This document shows positions 1 through 10,897 of a DNA stretch of 64,000 bases, piece after piece (the stretch's first letter is position 1; each line of letters starts with the position of its first letter). The notes under the pieces are model-generated. The model had not been told where the DNA came from, did no database searches, and saw only the letters and a program-made list of their open reading frames with translations. Position numbers and translations under genes: made by a program. The DNA is taken from contig JAUCBN010000016.1 of NCBI GenBank assembly GCA_035048815.1, positions 6,006,501-6,070,500 of the forward strand, read 5' to 3'. The DNA comes from Abelmoschus esculentus. Its lineage: Eukaryota; Streptophyta; Magnoliopsida; Malvales; Malvaceae.

Positions 1-351
1 TGAAGGAAACTGGCTTGGATTATACCAGCATTGAAGGTTGTAAACCAGCTGTACTAAAAGCTAATTAAAGCCTAACCCAATAAATTTGCAGTGGTGGTTC
101 AACAGCCACACTTAATGAAAACTTGCATGCATTATTCCATTCCATAAGCAGAGCTATTATATATACCCTTCTGTATTTTGAACCTAAAGAAATGCATTAT
201 TGATGACTACTTGATATGCAGTATGACTCACAACACAAATATTACATCTCTTATTTATTGTCTTAGGTGATCTGCAAATCCTTGCATTACACTAAAATCA
301 GAAACAATAAATTCAACATCTGCAAAAAACTTAAACTATCATGTACAACAC
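1..351. other. 3' flank of the kinesin gene
   Basis: No coding signal is visible. The segment lies just beyond the stop codon of the minus-strand kinesin gene, so its right part is probably that gene's 3' UTR. On the minus strand there is an AATAAA-like stretch near 250-260 that could serve for polyadenylation. The left edge is cut by the window. Confidence 0.4.
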
Positions 352-3300
352 TTATAAGATAGACATTATACTGCATTTCAATCCGCAATTTCTCTTGTTT
401 GTGCACTTTTCTGGTGTGAAGTTGAGCCCGAACATTTCCTTACAAGTCTTCTCTGGGTCTACATAGCCAACCAGCTTTGCAACAATGGAAGCACTCTCAG
501 CAATGTGGTCCATGTCCTTGCAGTCAATCCACAGGCGCTGAGCCAACTGCAACCTCCTATGTTTCTTATTCAAACCAACCCCAAATTTGAGGAAGAGGTT
601 CTTTCTTTCTGCTTCGGAGAGTCTCTTGCTCATCCGCTGACTCAACATTTGCCTTTCTCGATGCAAAGCCTTCGAACTGTTTATAACATATTCATAGAGA
701 TAATTAACTTGTTCCGAAATAAATGCATGTTAACAATGTACAAAAAACGAATTTATGAACTTGAAGTTGGATACAATACGCTAATATGTATACCTTGAAG
801 CAGGGGAAAGCACTCGTCCATTTTCAATCGTTTGATTGCCATGGGAAAATACGTTGTTAAGGAAGGACAGTCTTCGATGTTCGACCTCCATGTATATATA
901 ATCTTTTCGATCTCCCTTAAATTGCATAAAAAAGTAGGTCCTGTGGATCAATGGCACATTGCAAGCATGCCAAAGTTCAATGATCTCTCTTTGAAGCCTC
1001 TTAAATTCTGAAGACCACGAAGTAGGGTTCCCATAGTTATCTATAATTGGGTCCAAGTCAAGGTCTTTAGCACACTTTCCATGTAAAACGGGACTTGTCA
1101 CCTGTACATGCCATACATGAACAATATCATATTGAACAGAATGCAAATATAAACTAATTTTCTTAATAAGCCGTTTTGATAATGTAAACAGGAGTAGGTA
1201 AAATAAATCGAACACTCACCTCTTGATCAGCAAGTTCCTTCTTATGCTTGAGACTAGACATTTCTTCAGTAGCACTTGTCAAAGAACTTTGAGATTCATT
1301 TCTTGATATACGGGCTTTAAGCTCATATACAGTAGCATCTGTCAAAGAACTTTGTGATCCATTTCTAAACAACCCCTCGTCCTGAAGACCATACTTCAAT
1401 GCCGAAAGTTTTCTCCGGATACCGTCCGGTCCTCCAGAGAATTCTTTCTCAGTCCCTATAGGAGGTATGCTCTCATCGTTTTTTGTCCTTTCAGTCCACT
1501 GGGAGGTCAAACTAGTCATGAGAATTGCATTACAACTTCTACTCCTAGTTAATTTCAAGCTTCTACGCTTAGATATGTCCTCTTGTGGCCTCCACAAATA
1601 TGATTTTCCGGGATTTGGAATAGAAATGTCCCGATGGTTGCTACTGTTTTCCCAGTGGAGTGAACTGGACTCTCGCTTTAATCTATCTTCATTGCCTGCA
1701 TCTGTCAATCCTGAGATAGCCGTGATTATCCTTGGAGATGACATATTATAATTTTGATACATCTTTTTTCTAGACTCTGACAAATTTGAGTTTGAATACG
1801 TATTCATGCTTGAACTTCCTGAGTCAATGCAACGAACTTCCTTGCAGACTGCTTCTGAATTTTCATCAACACAGTCACCATTCTGGTCCTGGTGTTGATT
1901 GATTGCAACAAAATTAGGAATTTTATCTAACTTTGAGGAGGATCTACGATGCGGTACATGCATTTTGAAGTCGGGAAGCTGAAGGACGCTTTCTTCAGAA
2001 CTGAAGCTTTGTCTAACTGAAGGGTTGGACCTAAGACCAGCAGCCAAAGCAGGTACCGTGGTGATTGAATTTTCATCGTCCCATGAATTTTGCACTCGCA
2101 GTTTGGGGTACATAGTATTTGGATCTGTCTGATGAGGGAAATGTAGGAATTGGAGTTACAAAGGTGAAATGAACTTAAAGAGGCATTAACTGATTTAATC
2201 ATCTACACATACCCGTATTTTCACTGGTCTTTCACCTCCTGGACTTTCTTTGTTAAGAAGTTCTCGCATATCCTCAATCTCAGACCGAGCAAGGTCTATT
2301 TCCTGAGTCAGTATGCTTACCTCTTTCTTTAGCTGCATGAAGCATATAGGAAAAGTGAATTATTATTCATGGACTAAGCCAAAGGCTTGACAACATCTCA
2401 TCTAATTTCTTGAAAGAAGGATAAATTATATCCATTAAGCCAGGCTTCTAAAATAGTTCAATGTGTGATGCATGATTGAGAAGCGTAAATTTGCACTTCA
2501 ATTATCTCGAAATAATTCATCACCTTTTTAATCTCAAGGTCTTTCTCTCTCAGCAACACAGCAGAATCGAAGGAAATAGCAGCTGTTCCTGCTCTTTTCA
2601 ATTCATTCTCTAATCTAGCCAACTCCCTTTGCAGCTGCTGCACTAATGCTTTGTCGGACATGACCACATTGACTTGTGCATTGGTTGTCACTTCTTTAGC
2701 ACAGCTTGCAAACAATAGGGTGTTTCTTGATTGTTCAACATGGCTTCGTGCTGGACTCATGGTACAAATGATAGCAGTTCTAGCATTGCCTCCAAGGGAA
2801 GACTGAAGAATACGCGTCAGCTTTGAATCTCGGAAAGGAATGTGCCCATTTCTTCCCTTGCTGCACTCACATACAAATTTATATTACGACATGGAAATAA
2901 ATACTTGTTTCATGATTGAGGTTCAGTAACCAGAAACAGAGTTCATAATTTAATGATGTTAGAAGCTATTTTTGGATCAATTTTCTGGAAATAATCAGTT
3001 ACATTAACATGATTTGCTTGGATTAAACCATCTATAGGGTCAAATTGAAGGATAGAAATTGATGAAATTTACTGATTTTCCATAGAACATAATTTATCAT
3101 AAAGCTAACCTCAGCTTACGGATAACAGTTCCAAGTGTTAATAAACTGCGATTTATATGGCAACCTTCTTTCAACCTTGCACCAGCTGATAATGTCTGAG
3201 ATGCACGCTCACTTCCAGAGAGATCAACAAAACACTAGACAGAACAGAATGAAAATGTCAGTTTCTTTTCCGCTACCTGTCAATCAATAAATCTTTGACT

Positions 3301-5170
3301 GAGAAGATATATATTGTTTCATACCACAGTGGCTGCAAGCATGCTTGATTTGTCAGTGCCTAAAAACTCTATGGCAGAACTTTCTACTGTCTGATAGGAG
3401 GCACATTGGCATGCAATAAAAATAAATATGATATTGTTTTGTAACTGAAGTAAACAGTATATAAAAGTTCTGCAATGAAACACAGCATACCACTCTCAAA
3501 ATTTGATGGGATCTAGAGCTTGCTTCATTCAGAGATGTCTCTCCTATTTGTCTTTGAGCTGCCAATATGCACCAAGAGTCAAGATACTTAACTATGCAAC
3601 CATGAGGTATCATAAGGAAGACTGACGAAGATAATTCTTACCTTCACACACAGATAGAAGTTCTTTAAAGTGATTCCAATCCCTCAGAGTTTCTTCAGTG
3701 AGTTTCTCAACAACTGTCCCTCTCTATCAAATTCACTGATGTTAGTAAAATAGTCCATAAGATTACCAATTCCTTGTAAACAAAGGATATAGCTCACTTC
3801 GGGATCATCGAGAAGCCTAAGAGGACTGCAGTCTGCACTAAGGAGATCCCTGACAGATTCATTGTAAATCTCCATAGCAGAAAACTTCAGGCTAAACTCT
3901 CTTTCCTTGTGCTGAAGGTAAGAACAGTTAGTATTTTTGTCAGAGGGAAATCCGAAGGAAGAGCAGACCCACATGCGAACAAAAACACGCCTTCATTACC
4001 CTCTGTATGTAGTCAAATATATCTGCCATTGCATATTCAGTAATTCCAATCATCGTATATGTCTTTCCGCTGCTTGTTTGCCCATAAGCAAAAACACTTG
4101 CTGCAAAAGTAGTTTGTGTTAAGAAATAAAATAATACACGGAAGTTATGTGGATACACAAAAGAGCCTTATAATAAGTATCCAAAAGGAAACAAAATGAT
4201 AACCACTCACAGTTTATACCACTGACAACTGATAGAGCAACTTCCTTTGCTCCTGCATCATACACTTGCCTATTGGGGCAATCAGAGCTAAAAACCCTGT
4301 CTAAAATCCGGTAGCCGGACAGTGAATTGAAAAGAAAATAAATTAGAAGACTACAATGTATTGATATAAACTTCACACATGATAACATCTAAAACAAATA
4401 TTGTCTGCCAGAATTTTTCTGTATATAATCAAGCTTTGGTAATAACAAACATACTTTTCACTTATAAGAAAGCTAAGTAACCTTTACTAACAGGCTAACA
4501 GCCAACACTACATTGCAGTAGAAAAAATATTTCCTGAAAGGGGGGATATAATCATTAGTGACAAATTGTATCTCATAAAGGAATTTCGAACTCTTACAAT
4601 GGAAACCAATTTGAAGAAAATTGCTTCTTTTTCACAGTCCTAATCTTTCATTTTGGGAGTTAGGGCTACTCAAGAGCTTCTGCAGTAAAATTGTTTATCC
4701 AAGACCATCTGACATTAAATTCAACATTATTAAACTGAAGAAACTTGGCACTAATGCAACTGATTCCTTAACTATTTTCATTAATTGAGAGTTTTTTCAG
4801 AACTTATTTTCCCAAAGGTAAAGAAAGACTTAGGAAAGAAGTCGAATGTAAATCAATAGAAACTGCAGAAATTTGGTTCCAATGCAAGTGACTGAGGACT
4901 AAGTAAAGGGTGAGTTAAGCAACAATGTTTCATAAACTGGAAATCTAAACACTTACCAAATGTATAAGCAGTTGGGTACATAGATCTCTCAGAAACCGAC
5001 AGTTTGCTCCTATATATGATAGTGTTATCATTGATGCATTCCCAGTCTGATACATCATGCCTAACAATTTCCTTCTCATTGAGCGGCCGCAGTCGAACCG
5101 AAACAGAAATTCTCTCATGACATCCTTCTGGCTCTTGCTTCTGCTCTTCCTCTCCATCATCCAACCCCAT
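352..5170 (-). CDS. Kinesin-7 family motor protein (NACK-like, with C-terminal DUF3490), 952 aa
   Basis: Microtubule motor of the plant kinesin-7 group. Exons, minus strand: 5170-4957, 4300-4211, 4100-4000, 3911-3798, 3723-3642, 3558-3491, 3390-3325, 3234-3110, 2860-2524, 2332-2213, 2128-1220, 1101-794, 676-352. All joins are GT..AG and sum to 2859 nt. The motor domain opens with VSVRLRPLN; the P-loop GQTSSGKT is at residues 108-115, switch I NEASSRSH at 211-218 and switch II DLSGSE at 249-254. A neck and coiled coil follow (about 340-440), then a Ser/Arg-rich linker in one 909-nt exon, then the plant-specific C-terminal domain (about 743-950, DUF3490/NACK_C) seen in NACK1-type and KIN-7E/F-type kinesins. 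The motor resembles the Arabidopsis At2g21300/At4g38950 subgroup more than NACK1. Odd points: the N-terminus before the motor is only about 20 residues, and switch II has Ser where most kinesins have Ala (DLAGSE). The family acts on microtubules in dividing cells; the exact role here is inferred. Confidence 0.93.
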
Positions 5171-7079
5171 CTCTCAGCTTGCAACTCCAAAATAGGCTAA
5201 AACTAATACCATGGAATAGAAAATTCAGTACAATGAGACTGCCATCAATGCCTCTTTACTTTAGCTCCCCACCACACATTCTACTGGGCCATCAGTGTCA
5301 GCAATCAACAGACTAATCATGGGTTAGTGCTAAATTCACATAAATTTTCTCAGTAATTTTCTAAACCCAGAAACCAAACCACCCCATTTTTATCTTGTTC
5401 AAAAACATCAATGTCAACACCATCTACCCTTTGTAGTTGGCTACAGCAATGGTTCTGCAAGTCAATAAACATACAGTCACTTTACTTAATTTCGGTTTTA
5501 ATTTAATTACTACATGCATTTGGACTTTTCTATATGGTCCCTGTATGCAGACAACCAAAGTAAATATTCTCATGTTTACACCATTTAAATACAGTATACT
5601 TTTGGAGTAAATAATGATATAAAAAATGAAGGTAAAAGTAAAAATAATTTGAGAAATAAAAAGTTTTACATTGAGACTCCAAATTAGGGTATAAATAAAA
5701 TTTTAAAATTTTGAGAGGTATAATGAAAACTTTTAACAATAACGAGAGGAATTTAATCAATTTTTTAAAAAATTATAATTTAATATAATTTTTTTAAAAA
5801 AATTTGAGGGTGAAATCAAATATTTTAAAAATATAAGAGACTAAAATTTAGTCTTTTAAAATGGTAGGTGTAACCCCCACAGGTATGCTTTCACCCAAGA
5901 TTTGAATATCTTCTAAAAATATCACATTTTTATTATCTCATTCTCTGCCAATTCTGGCTTTGTCTATATTCAATCTAGGAAGAAAACACGTAATAATATA
6001 ACCCAGTTGAGCGAACCAGAGTTTTAATTTAGAATAAAACAAAACTCAATTCATTTCTTTTTTTTTTTTTAACTTTTTTTTGTCTTGTTGGGATGTCGTT
6101 GTTACTTGTTAGGCTTTATCTTGTAGCCACTGTTTTTTTCTTTTCTTCTCTTTTCTCTATCCTCATTTTCTTTTATTTTATTTTTTATTTCTCTCTCAAT
6201 CAATTTTTTTTCTTTTTTAGGATATCTAATTGTTCTTATATAGATCTTTCGTCGGTTCAATAGGTTCCTGTTATCCCAACAACCTTGATCTTTAGATGAA
6301 TCCTCCTTTACGAGAAGATGATTTAAATCGTACTGTATTATACGTTATTTTATTAATTTAATAAAACGTGTCGTTTTACTTCTTTAGTTATTTGAAATGA
6401 CGTAGTTTTGGTGTTTAGAATTAGAATTATAATCCTAAATGATTATAGGTTTGTTTTATCGATATTTTAATATGTTTTAGGAATACTCTTATGTTGTCTC
6501 TATCCTTTTTCTGAGAATACAATTACTGTTTTTTCTTTCTTTGACTTTTATTTCATCGTTGCTTTATAATATTTGTGGTTCAAGCTACAACATACTAATT
6601 ACGAAAAAAAAATTATTCTCTTTTTTCTCTTACGAAATATTTCCTTTATTTAAGGTGATTTTTTGTTGTGGTTTCAGTTTATAGGTTTTTTCTTAGGGTG
6701 GTTAAGGTAACCTTCTTCATCGGAGGTGTAACAATTAGAAATAATCAACAAAAGAAATAAAAAGAATATTGAGATTTCAGGAGTAGAAAGAAGAATATAT
6801 TAGAGAAAAATAATTTTTTTTATTGAAATCAAACATAGAAGAAAATCAATACATTCAAGGTTAGTACACTACTAACTTATACGTCTTTATCAACATTATA
6901 AATTTGATTATTTTATTGTTTGAGTGTTTAAAGACCCTTTAATGACATAATTCGGATTTTATATTATTAATGTATAAAATAATAGTAAACCATTTTAGAC
7001 GCTCTAGATGTAAGATCAAGTTATGAGGTTAATGGTTGCAATTTGGGAGCTCGAGAAGTGATTTTTCGAGCCTAAAAAG

Positions 7080-7360
7080 CTATTTTGAGGTTTCGATATC
7101 GGTACGTAAGGAGGTAATAAAAATATTCTAGTGTTTTGGTTTAAGAACGTTATTCCATTGAGATAAGCTATAAAGGAGTATCAATACGGTATTCAACTAG
7201 AAACAGTATGTCTTATAATAAGATAATAGCATGGGTTAACTCGTACTGATATGCACAGGCTGAATGAGATTCCAATAAACTCAATTTGTATCGGTACACA
7301 TATGAGTATCAGTATCTAAGGGATACTATACTGATATATGAAAGCTAATATCGATACACA
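7080..7360. repeat. Cluster of TATCGGTAC / TATCAGTA-like motifs
   Basis: Within about 280 bp there are repeated short variants: TATCGGTAC near 7098, GTATCAATAC near 7175, TACTGATA near 7245, TATCGGTACAC near 7289, GAGTATCAGTATC near 7304, TACTGATA near 7330 and TATCGATACAC near 7350. The same style of motif returns at 50170-50600. It lies about 0.9 kb upstream of a broken gypsy gag, so it may be the remains of that element's long terminal repeat; this is inference. Confidence 0.45.
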
Positions 7361-8169
7361 CTAGCAAATTGTCCGAAAAATAGATTTTGAGTTTGAAGGG
7401 TTTGTAATTCAAGGACCATTGTTGAATAAGCTTTTAAAGAGGTATAATAAATAATAAAATTAAGAAACCGAGTTTTAACCTTCACATATAAGTATAATGT
7501 GTAAATCCTTGTGTCACTTAGTTGTAATAGTAACAATAGGGATCAAGTAATATTGTGTGCCAAATAAGGGTAGATCTGTGGTAGAGTTACCTTGGTTGAT
7601 GAGATCTGAATACTCCAAAAACGTATTATACCACAATGAGATGAGATTTCAGATGTATGTTCTCGAGGCTAAATGACACCAGGCCTAATCCAATGAAATT
7701 CGATGAGAGATTCTGAGTACAAGTGTATGTTCTCGATTTTATATGGCACTACGCCTCACTTCAGGTTTATTTTGATTGATGTATATGTATTGTATGAGAT
7801 TAATGCATCTTTGTTGATTTTTATGTGTTTAGGCGGCTAGAGGTAACATTAATGTTATTGTATTACTATGATGTCATACATGCTTATATTTATGGTTTGC
7901 CTAAAGCATGGTTGAGTGAAAGTTTACCCATTGAATTTCATTAGCTCAACATTCAAAATTATTGTTTCTAATTGTAGCGTGCATTATTAAAGCATCATTA
8001 GAGTAAAACTTTAACATCGATTAAAGATTAGATTCTCGACACATAAGAGATATTAGAAGATGAGAGGGCTTAGAGGTTAATTATTTCTCTCATCTACATC
8101 GGATCCTTCACTGGATTACGAGGACTATACCTAGGCCTTCGGCTACCCGTCGTGATGCACTAGTAGAGA

Positions 8170-8520
8170 GGGTATATCGTCATGATGCAACAAATTTTCT
8201 TGGAACAAGACAAGACAATCTTGTTAAAGCAGATCATTGGTTGAGGGAAACCCACTAAATTATATAACAGATGCGTTTAGAACCCAAAGGTTAACTGACA
8301 TGTGCCATTTCTTTATTAAAGAAGAATGTTAGTGAGAAATTATAGTGTTGGGATATTACCCTAATTGACCTTTATATGAGAGGAAGTATGAGGTTGAAGC
8401 TCACATTGAAAGTTTGAGAGAACGATTCACTCCTTTGGTCCAAGGGAACCAAACGGTCTTTGTACATATTGCTGCCAATAATTTCAGTGACTTGTTGCAT
8501 CAGTTTGCCACTGTCATGAA
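8170..8520 (+). pseudogene. Degenerate Ty3/gypsy gag fragment
   Basis: The frame beginning near 8177 reads NFLGTRQDN..VKADHWLRET, then two stops, then LTCAISLLKK and a CWDIT. This order (FLG..D..AE.WL..., then GA.SLL..EA..WW) matches the core of plant Ty3/gypsy capsid proteins. At least four in-frame stops are present, and the typical WW pair is damaged. No protease, reverse transcriptase or integrase follows. It is a relic with no coding capacity, and similarity is judged by eye only. Confidence 0.5.
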
Positions 8521-9903
8521 GTTAGGAGGCACAAAAATCAGGTTCACTTGAGGTTGTCCAACATTTGGAATCCTCCCAATCCGAAGTGGATCAAAATTTA
8601 ACACCAACTGTTCGATCATACTTGGTTCTTCAGAACTCAGATGCTGTTGTTGGTGGCACATCGAGCTGCCAATCTGATAGTAACTGGATTAATAAAGGGC
8701 ATGCTTTGGGACATCAAAATTATGTATTCCTAGTTGTGCTTCTTGTGTTCTCATTGAGATCTGGTTGTATTACACTCTTTTCCTCAATAAGATTTACGGT
8801 TTTCAATATATAACTACACATTTATGCATGCCCTGTAATCCTAGACGAGGCAAATGGTGGGTAAAAACCAAGAGATTTGCCATGTTAGGCCTTGGTTTTG
8901 CCTAGGTCAGCTTCCATTTTTACCTGTTAATATCAAATTTGCAGCATCCGATGCTTGTTGTTACAAAATTTCCAAATAAAGTGTTGCTTATAAGGAAGTA
9001 TCATGGTTTTTTCGTTCATGTCCAACTAGAACCATTCAACTCATTCCACAATTTTCAGTTGAATTTGGTTTTGATTTCATTTTATGTGGCAGAGGAAAAG
9101 GTGGACATCACATCAAAAGGAAGAAGAAATGGACAAACCTTGAAAAAAATTCTAACAGAAACCTGCAGTTGAGATTTATTTCTATTCTCATTTTGAATCA
9201 ATGAAGCCGATTATACTTACCAATTGCGCACTCTTCAACGTGTTTGCCAATCATGGTTCAGTCGAAGACAAGACAGACGTAAGTTTGGTGAAGAAAAGAC
9301 AGTGAATTGAAGCAAATTGTCCCGGTTCAACCTATGGCTATGTTTGATTGATCTAAGCAGTTTACACCCACAAACGTAAGTTTTCCTTGGCACCATGTTA
9401 TCTCATCTATAATAATAGTAGTACTGCAATCACGAGCCATTAGCTTGTGGAACAAATTTTTTACCGATTCATGTGTTAAGAGATGAAGAAGAGATACTTT
9501 GCATGTGTGAATGGCATGGATACCAGAAGCAGCAGAAAGAAACCGAACGAGAGTTCAGTAAACAAGAAAAAAAGGGAACTTGGGTCCCATGGCAGCAAGA
9601 TTAAAGTAAGAGACGTTCTCAACTTCCCCAACTCATAAAAGCCAATATATAGTCTCTCTGAAAAAACTGTGGTGTCCATCCAGCAAATACCAAATGAACA
9701 AGTTGACAAAACAAAGCACACCCTTCAATCAACAGGGCGCTCATTTCTCTATCATTCATTTCTTAGGTCTTTGTTGCCTTGCCAGTTTCTTAAATACCCA
9801 CATTTTTTCTCCCTTGTTACCAATCCTAGACGTTCTTGCCATCATCATCATTATCACCAACCAACCCCAACAACATCTGCCTCTGCTTATCATTTCATTT
9901 GAT

Positions 9904-9911
9904 TATAAATA
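9904..9911 (+). promoter_or_regulatory. Probable TATA box of the B-box gene
   Basis: TATAAATA lies 110 bp before the B-box start codon, in a pyrimidine-rich region typical of plant core promoters. If used, transcription would start near 9935 and the leader would be about 85 nt. A second TATATA stretch near 9650 is an alternative. Confidence 0.45.
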
Positions 9912-9977
9912 CAGCTTTTCTTCTTTCCTTTTCTCTTTAGTTGGGTTCTTCTGTTTTCTGATCCTATTCTTATTGTC

Positions 9978-9983
9978 ATGTGA
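9978..9983 (+). promoter_or_regulatory. Start-stop upstream ORF (ATG-TGA) in the B-box leader
   Basis: ATGTGA is a minimal upstream ORF 38 nt before the last base of the leader. A second upstream ATG at 9992 opens a frame that runs out of phase across the main start at 10021. Both would lie in the 5' UTR if the TATA box at 9904 is used. Such arrangements can lower or condition translation of the main ORF in plants; no function is shown here. Confidence 0.35.
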
Positions 9984-10020
9984 AAAAGAAGATGAGCATT
10001 TTTGCTATTGGGAGAGAATC

Positions 10021-10897
10021 ATGCGAACCCTTTGCGACGCCTGTGAAAGTGCTGCTGCTATTGTCTTCTGTGCTGCCGATGAGGCTGCTCTTTGCCGTGC
10101 TTGTGATGAAAAGGTTACTTCTTTCCTTCATTCTTCCCACTTTCTTTCTTCAATCCATTCTATGTAGGCAGGATTTTTCTCACTGTTTAGAATTAGAATT
10201 CACTCATTGTTCTACACTTACCTGCAAAACTGAACCTTTTGATTTGAACTGTTGATGGATATGTGGCAGGTCCATATGTGCAATAAGCTTGCTAGTCGGC
10301 ACGTCCGGGTCGGTCTGGCAAACCCCAGCGCGGTTCCTCGCTGTGATATATGTGAGAATACACCTGGTAATCTGCAGGTTTCTTTGTCTTACTTTTGCTT
10401 TGATCATAGAGCTGTCGAATTATCATGAGTTCGTTATAGTAATGTTGTTTCCTCTGAAATGGTGCACGTAGCATTCTTTTACTGTGAAATAGATGGAACT
10501 TCCCTATGTTTGCACTGTGATATGATTGTACATGTTGGAGGTAAAAGAACCCACGGAAGATATCTTCTCTTAAGGCAAAGAGTAGAGGTTTGTCACTTCA
10601 TATTTAAAGACATGCCTCCCGGAGTTTAAACGTTCCCTGGGAACTTTAATGCTTTATTTCCTTTTTCAGTTTCCAGGGGATAAACCTGGTGATATAGGGG
10701 ATCAAACTTCACAACCTTTGGATTCGAGTGAGGCTAGAAGTGGCCGGAATCAGGAAGCTAGGCCGACAGGGTCAGAGAACCAACAAAATGACAAGGCAAC
10801 TCTTGGTCAAAAGATACATGCTGGTGCAGATGCTGATGGCTCTCTCGACATGGATACTACACTGATAGATTTGAATATGAAGCCTCAACATTGTTAG
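10021..10897 (+). CDS. Double B-box zinc-finger protein, BBX18/19 (DBB1) type, 177 aa
   Basis: Exons: 10021-10113, 10270-10366, 10472-10587, 10670-10897 (534 nt, all GT..AG). B-box 1 ligands: C5, C8, C17, C25, C28, H33, H42. B-box 2 ligands: C56, C59, C68, C76, C79, H84, H91. The sequence from MRTLCDACE through VHVGGKRTHGR and FPGDKP is the signature of Arabidopsis BBX18/BBX19 (DBB1a/b), nuclear regulators tied to light signalling, flowering and thermomorphogenesis. No CCT domain is present, as expected for this class. The first 31 residues are encoded before intron 1, just short of the first His ligand. Odd: the protein ends at IDLNMKPQHC and lacks the further C-terminal tail (with a VPVGPFK-like end) I recall in Arabidopsis homologues. 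A shortened tail, or a missed 3' exon, is possible. The kinesin gene is its divergent neighbour. Confidence 0.92.

Larger units (their letters stand above)
5171..9640. other. Intergenic: kinesin upstream region and decayed transposon sequence
   Basis: The first few hundred bases next to 5170 are likely the kinesin promoter and 5' UTR; no clear TATA box was identified. From about 5460 the DNA is AT-rich with poly-T runs (6050-6220). The stretch 7080-7360 has repeated TATCGGTAC/TATCGATAC-like motifs, and 8170-8520 reads as a broken Ty3/gypsy gag (entered separately). Around 8830-8930 there are short inverted copies of a TTTGCC/CCTTGG motif. No intact gene is seen; the open frames here are short and lack recognisable domains. 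Confidence 0.5.

Noticed and set aside
9694..10020. 157-residue open frame running into the BBX start
   Set aside because: The part before 10021 is low-complexity hydrophobic translation of a pyrimidine-rich promoter/leader; the B-box domain starts at the ATG at 10021.
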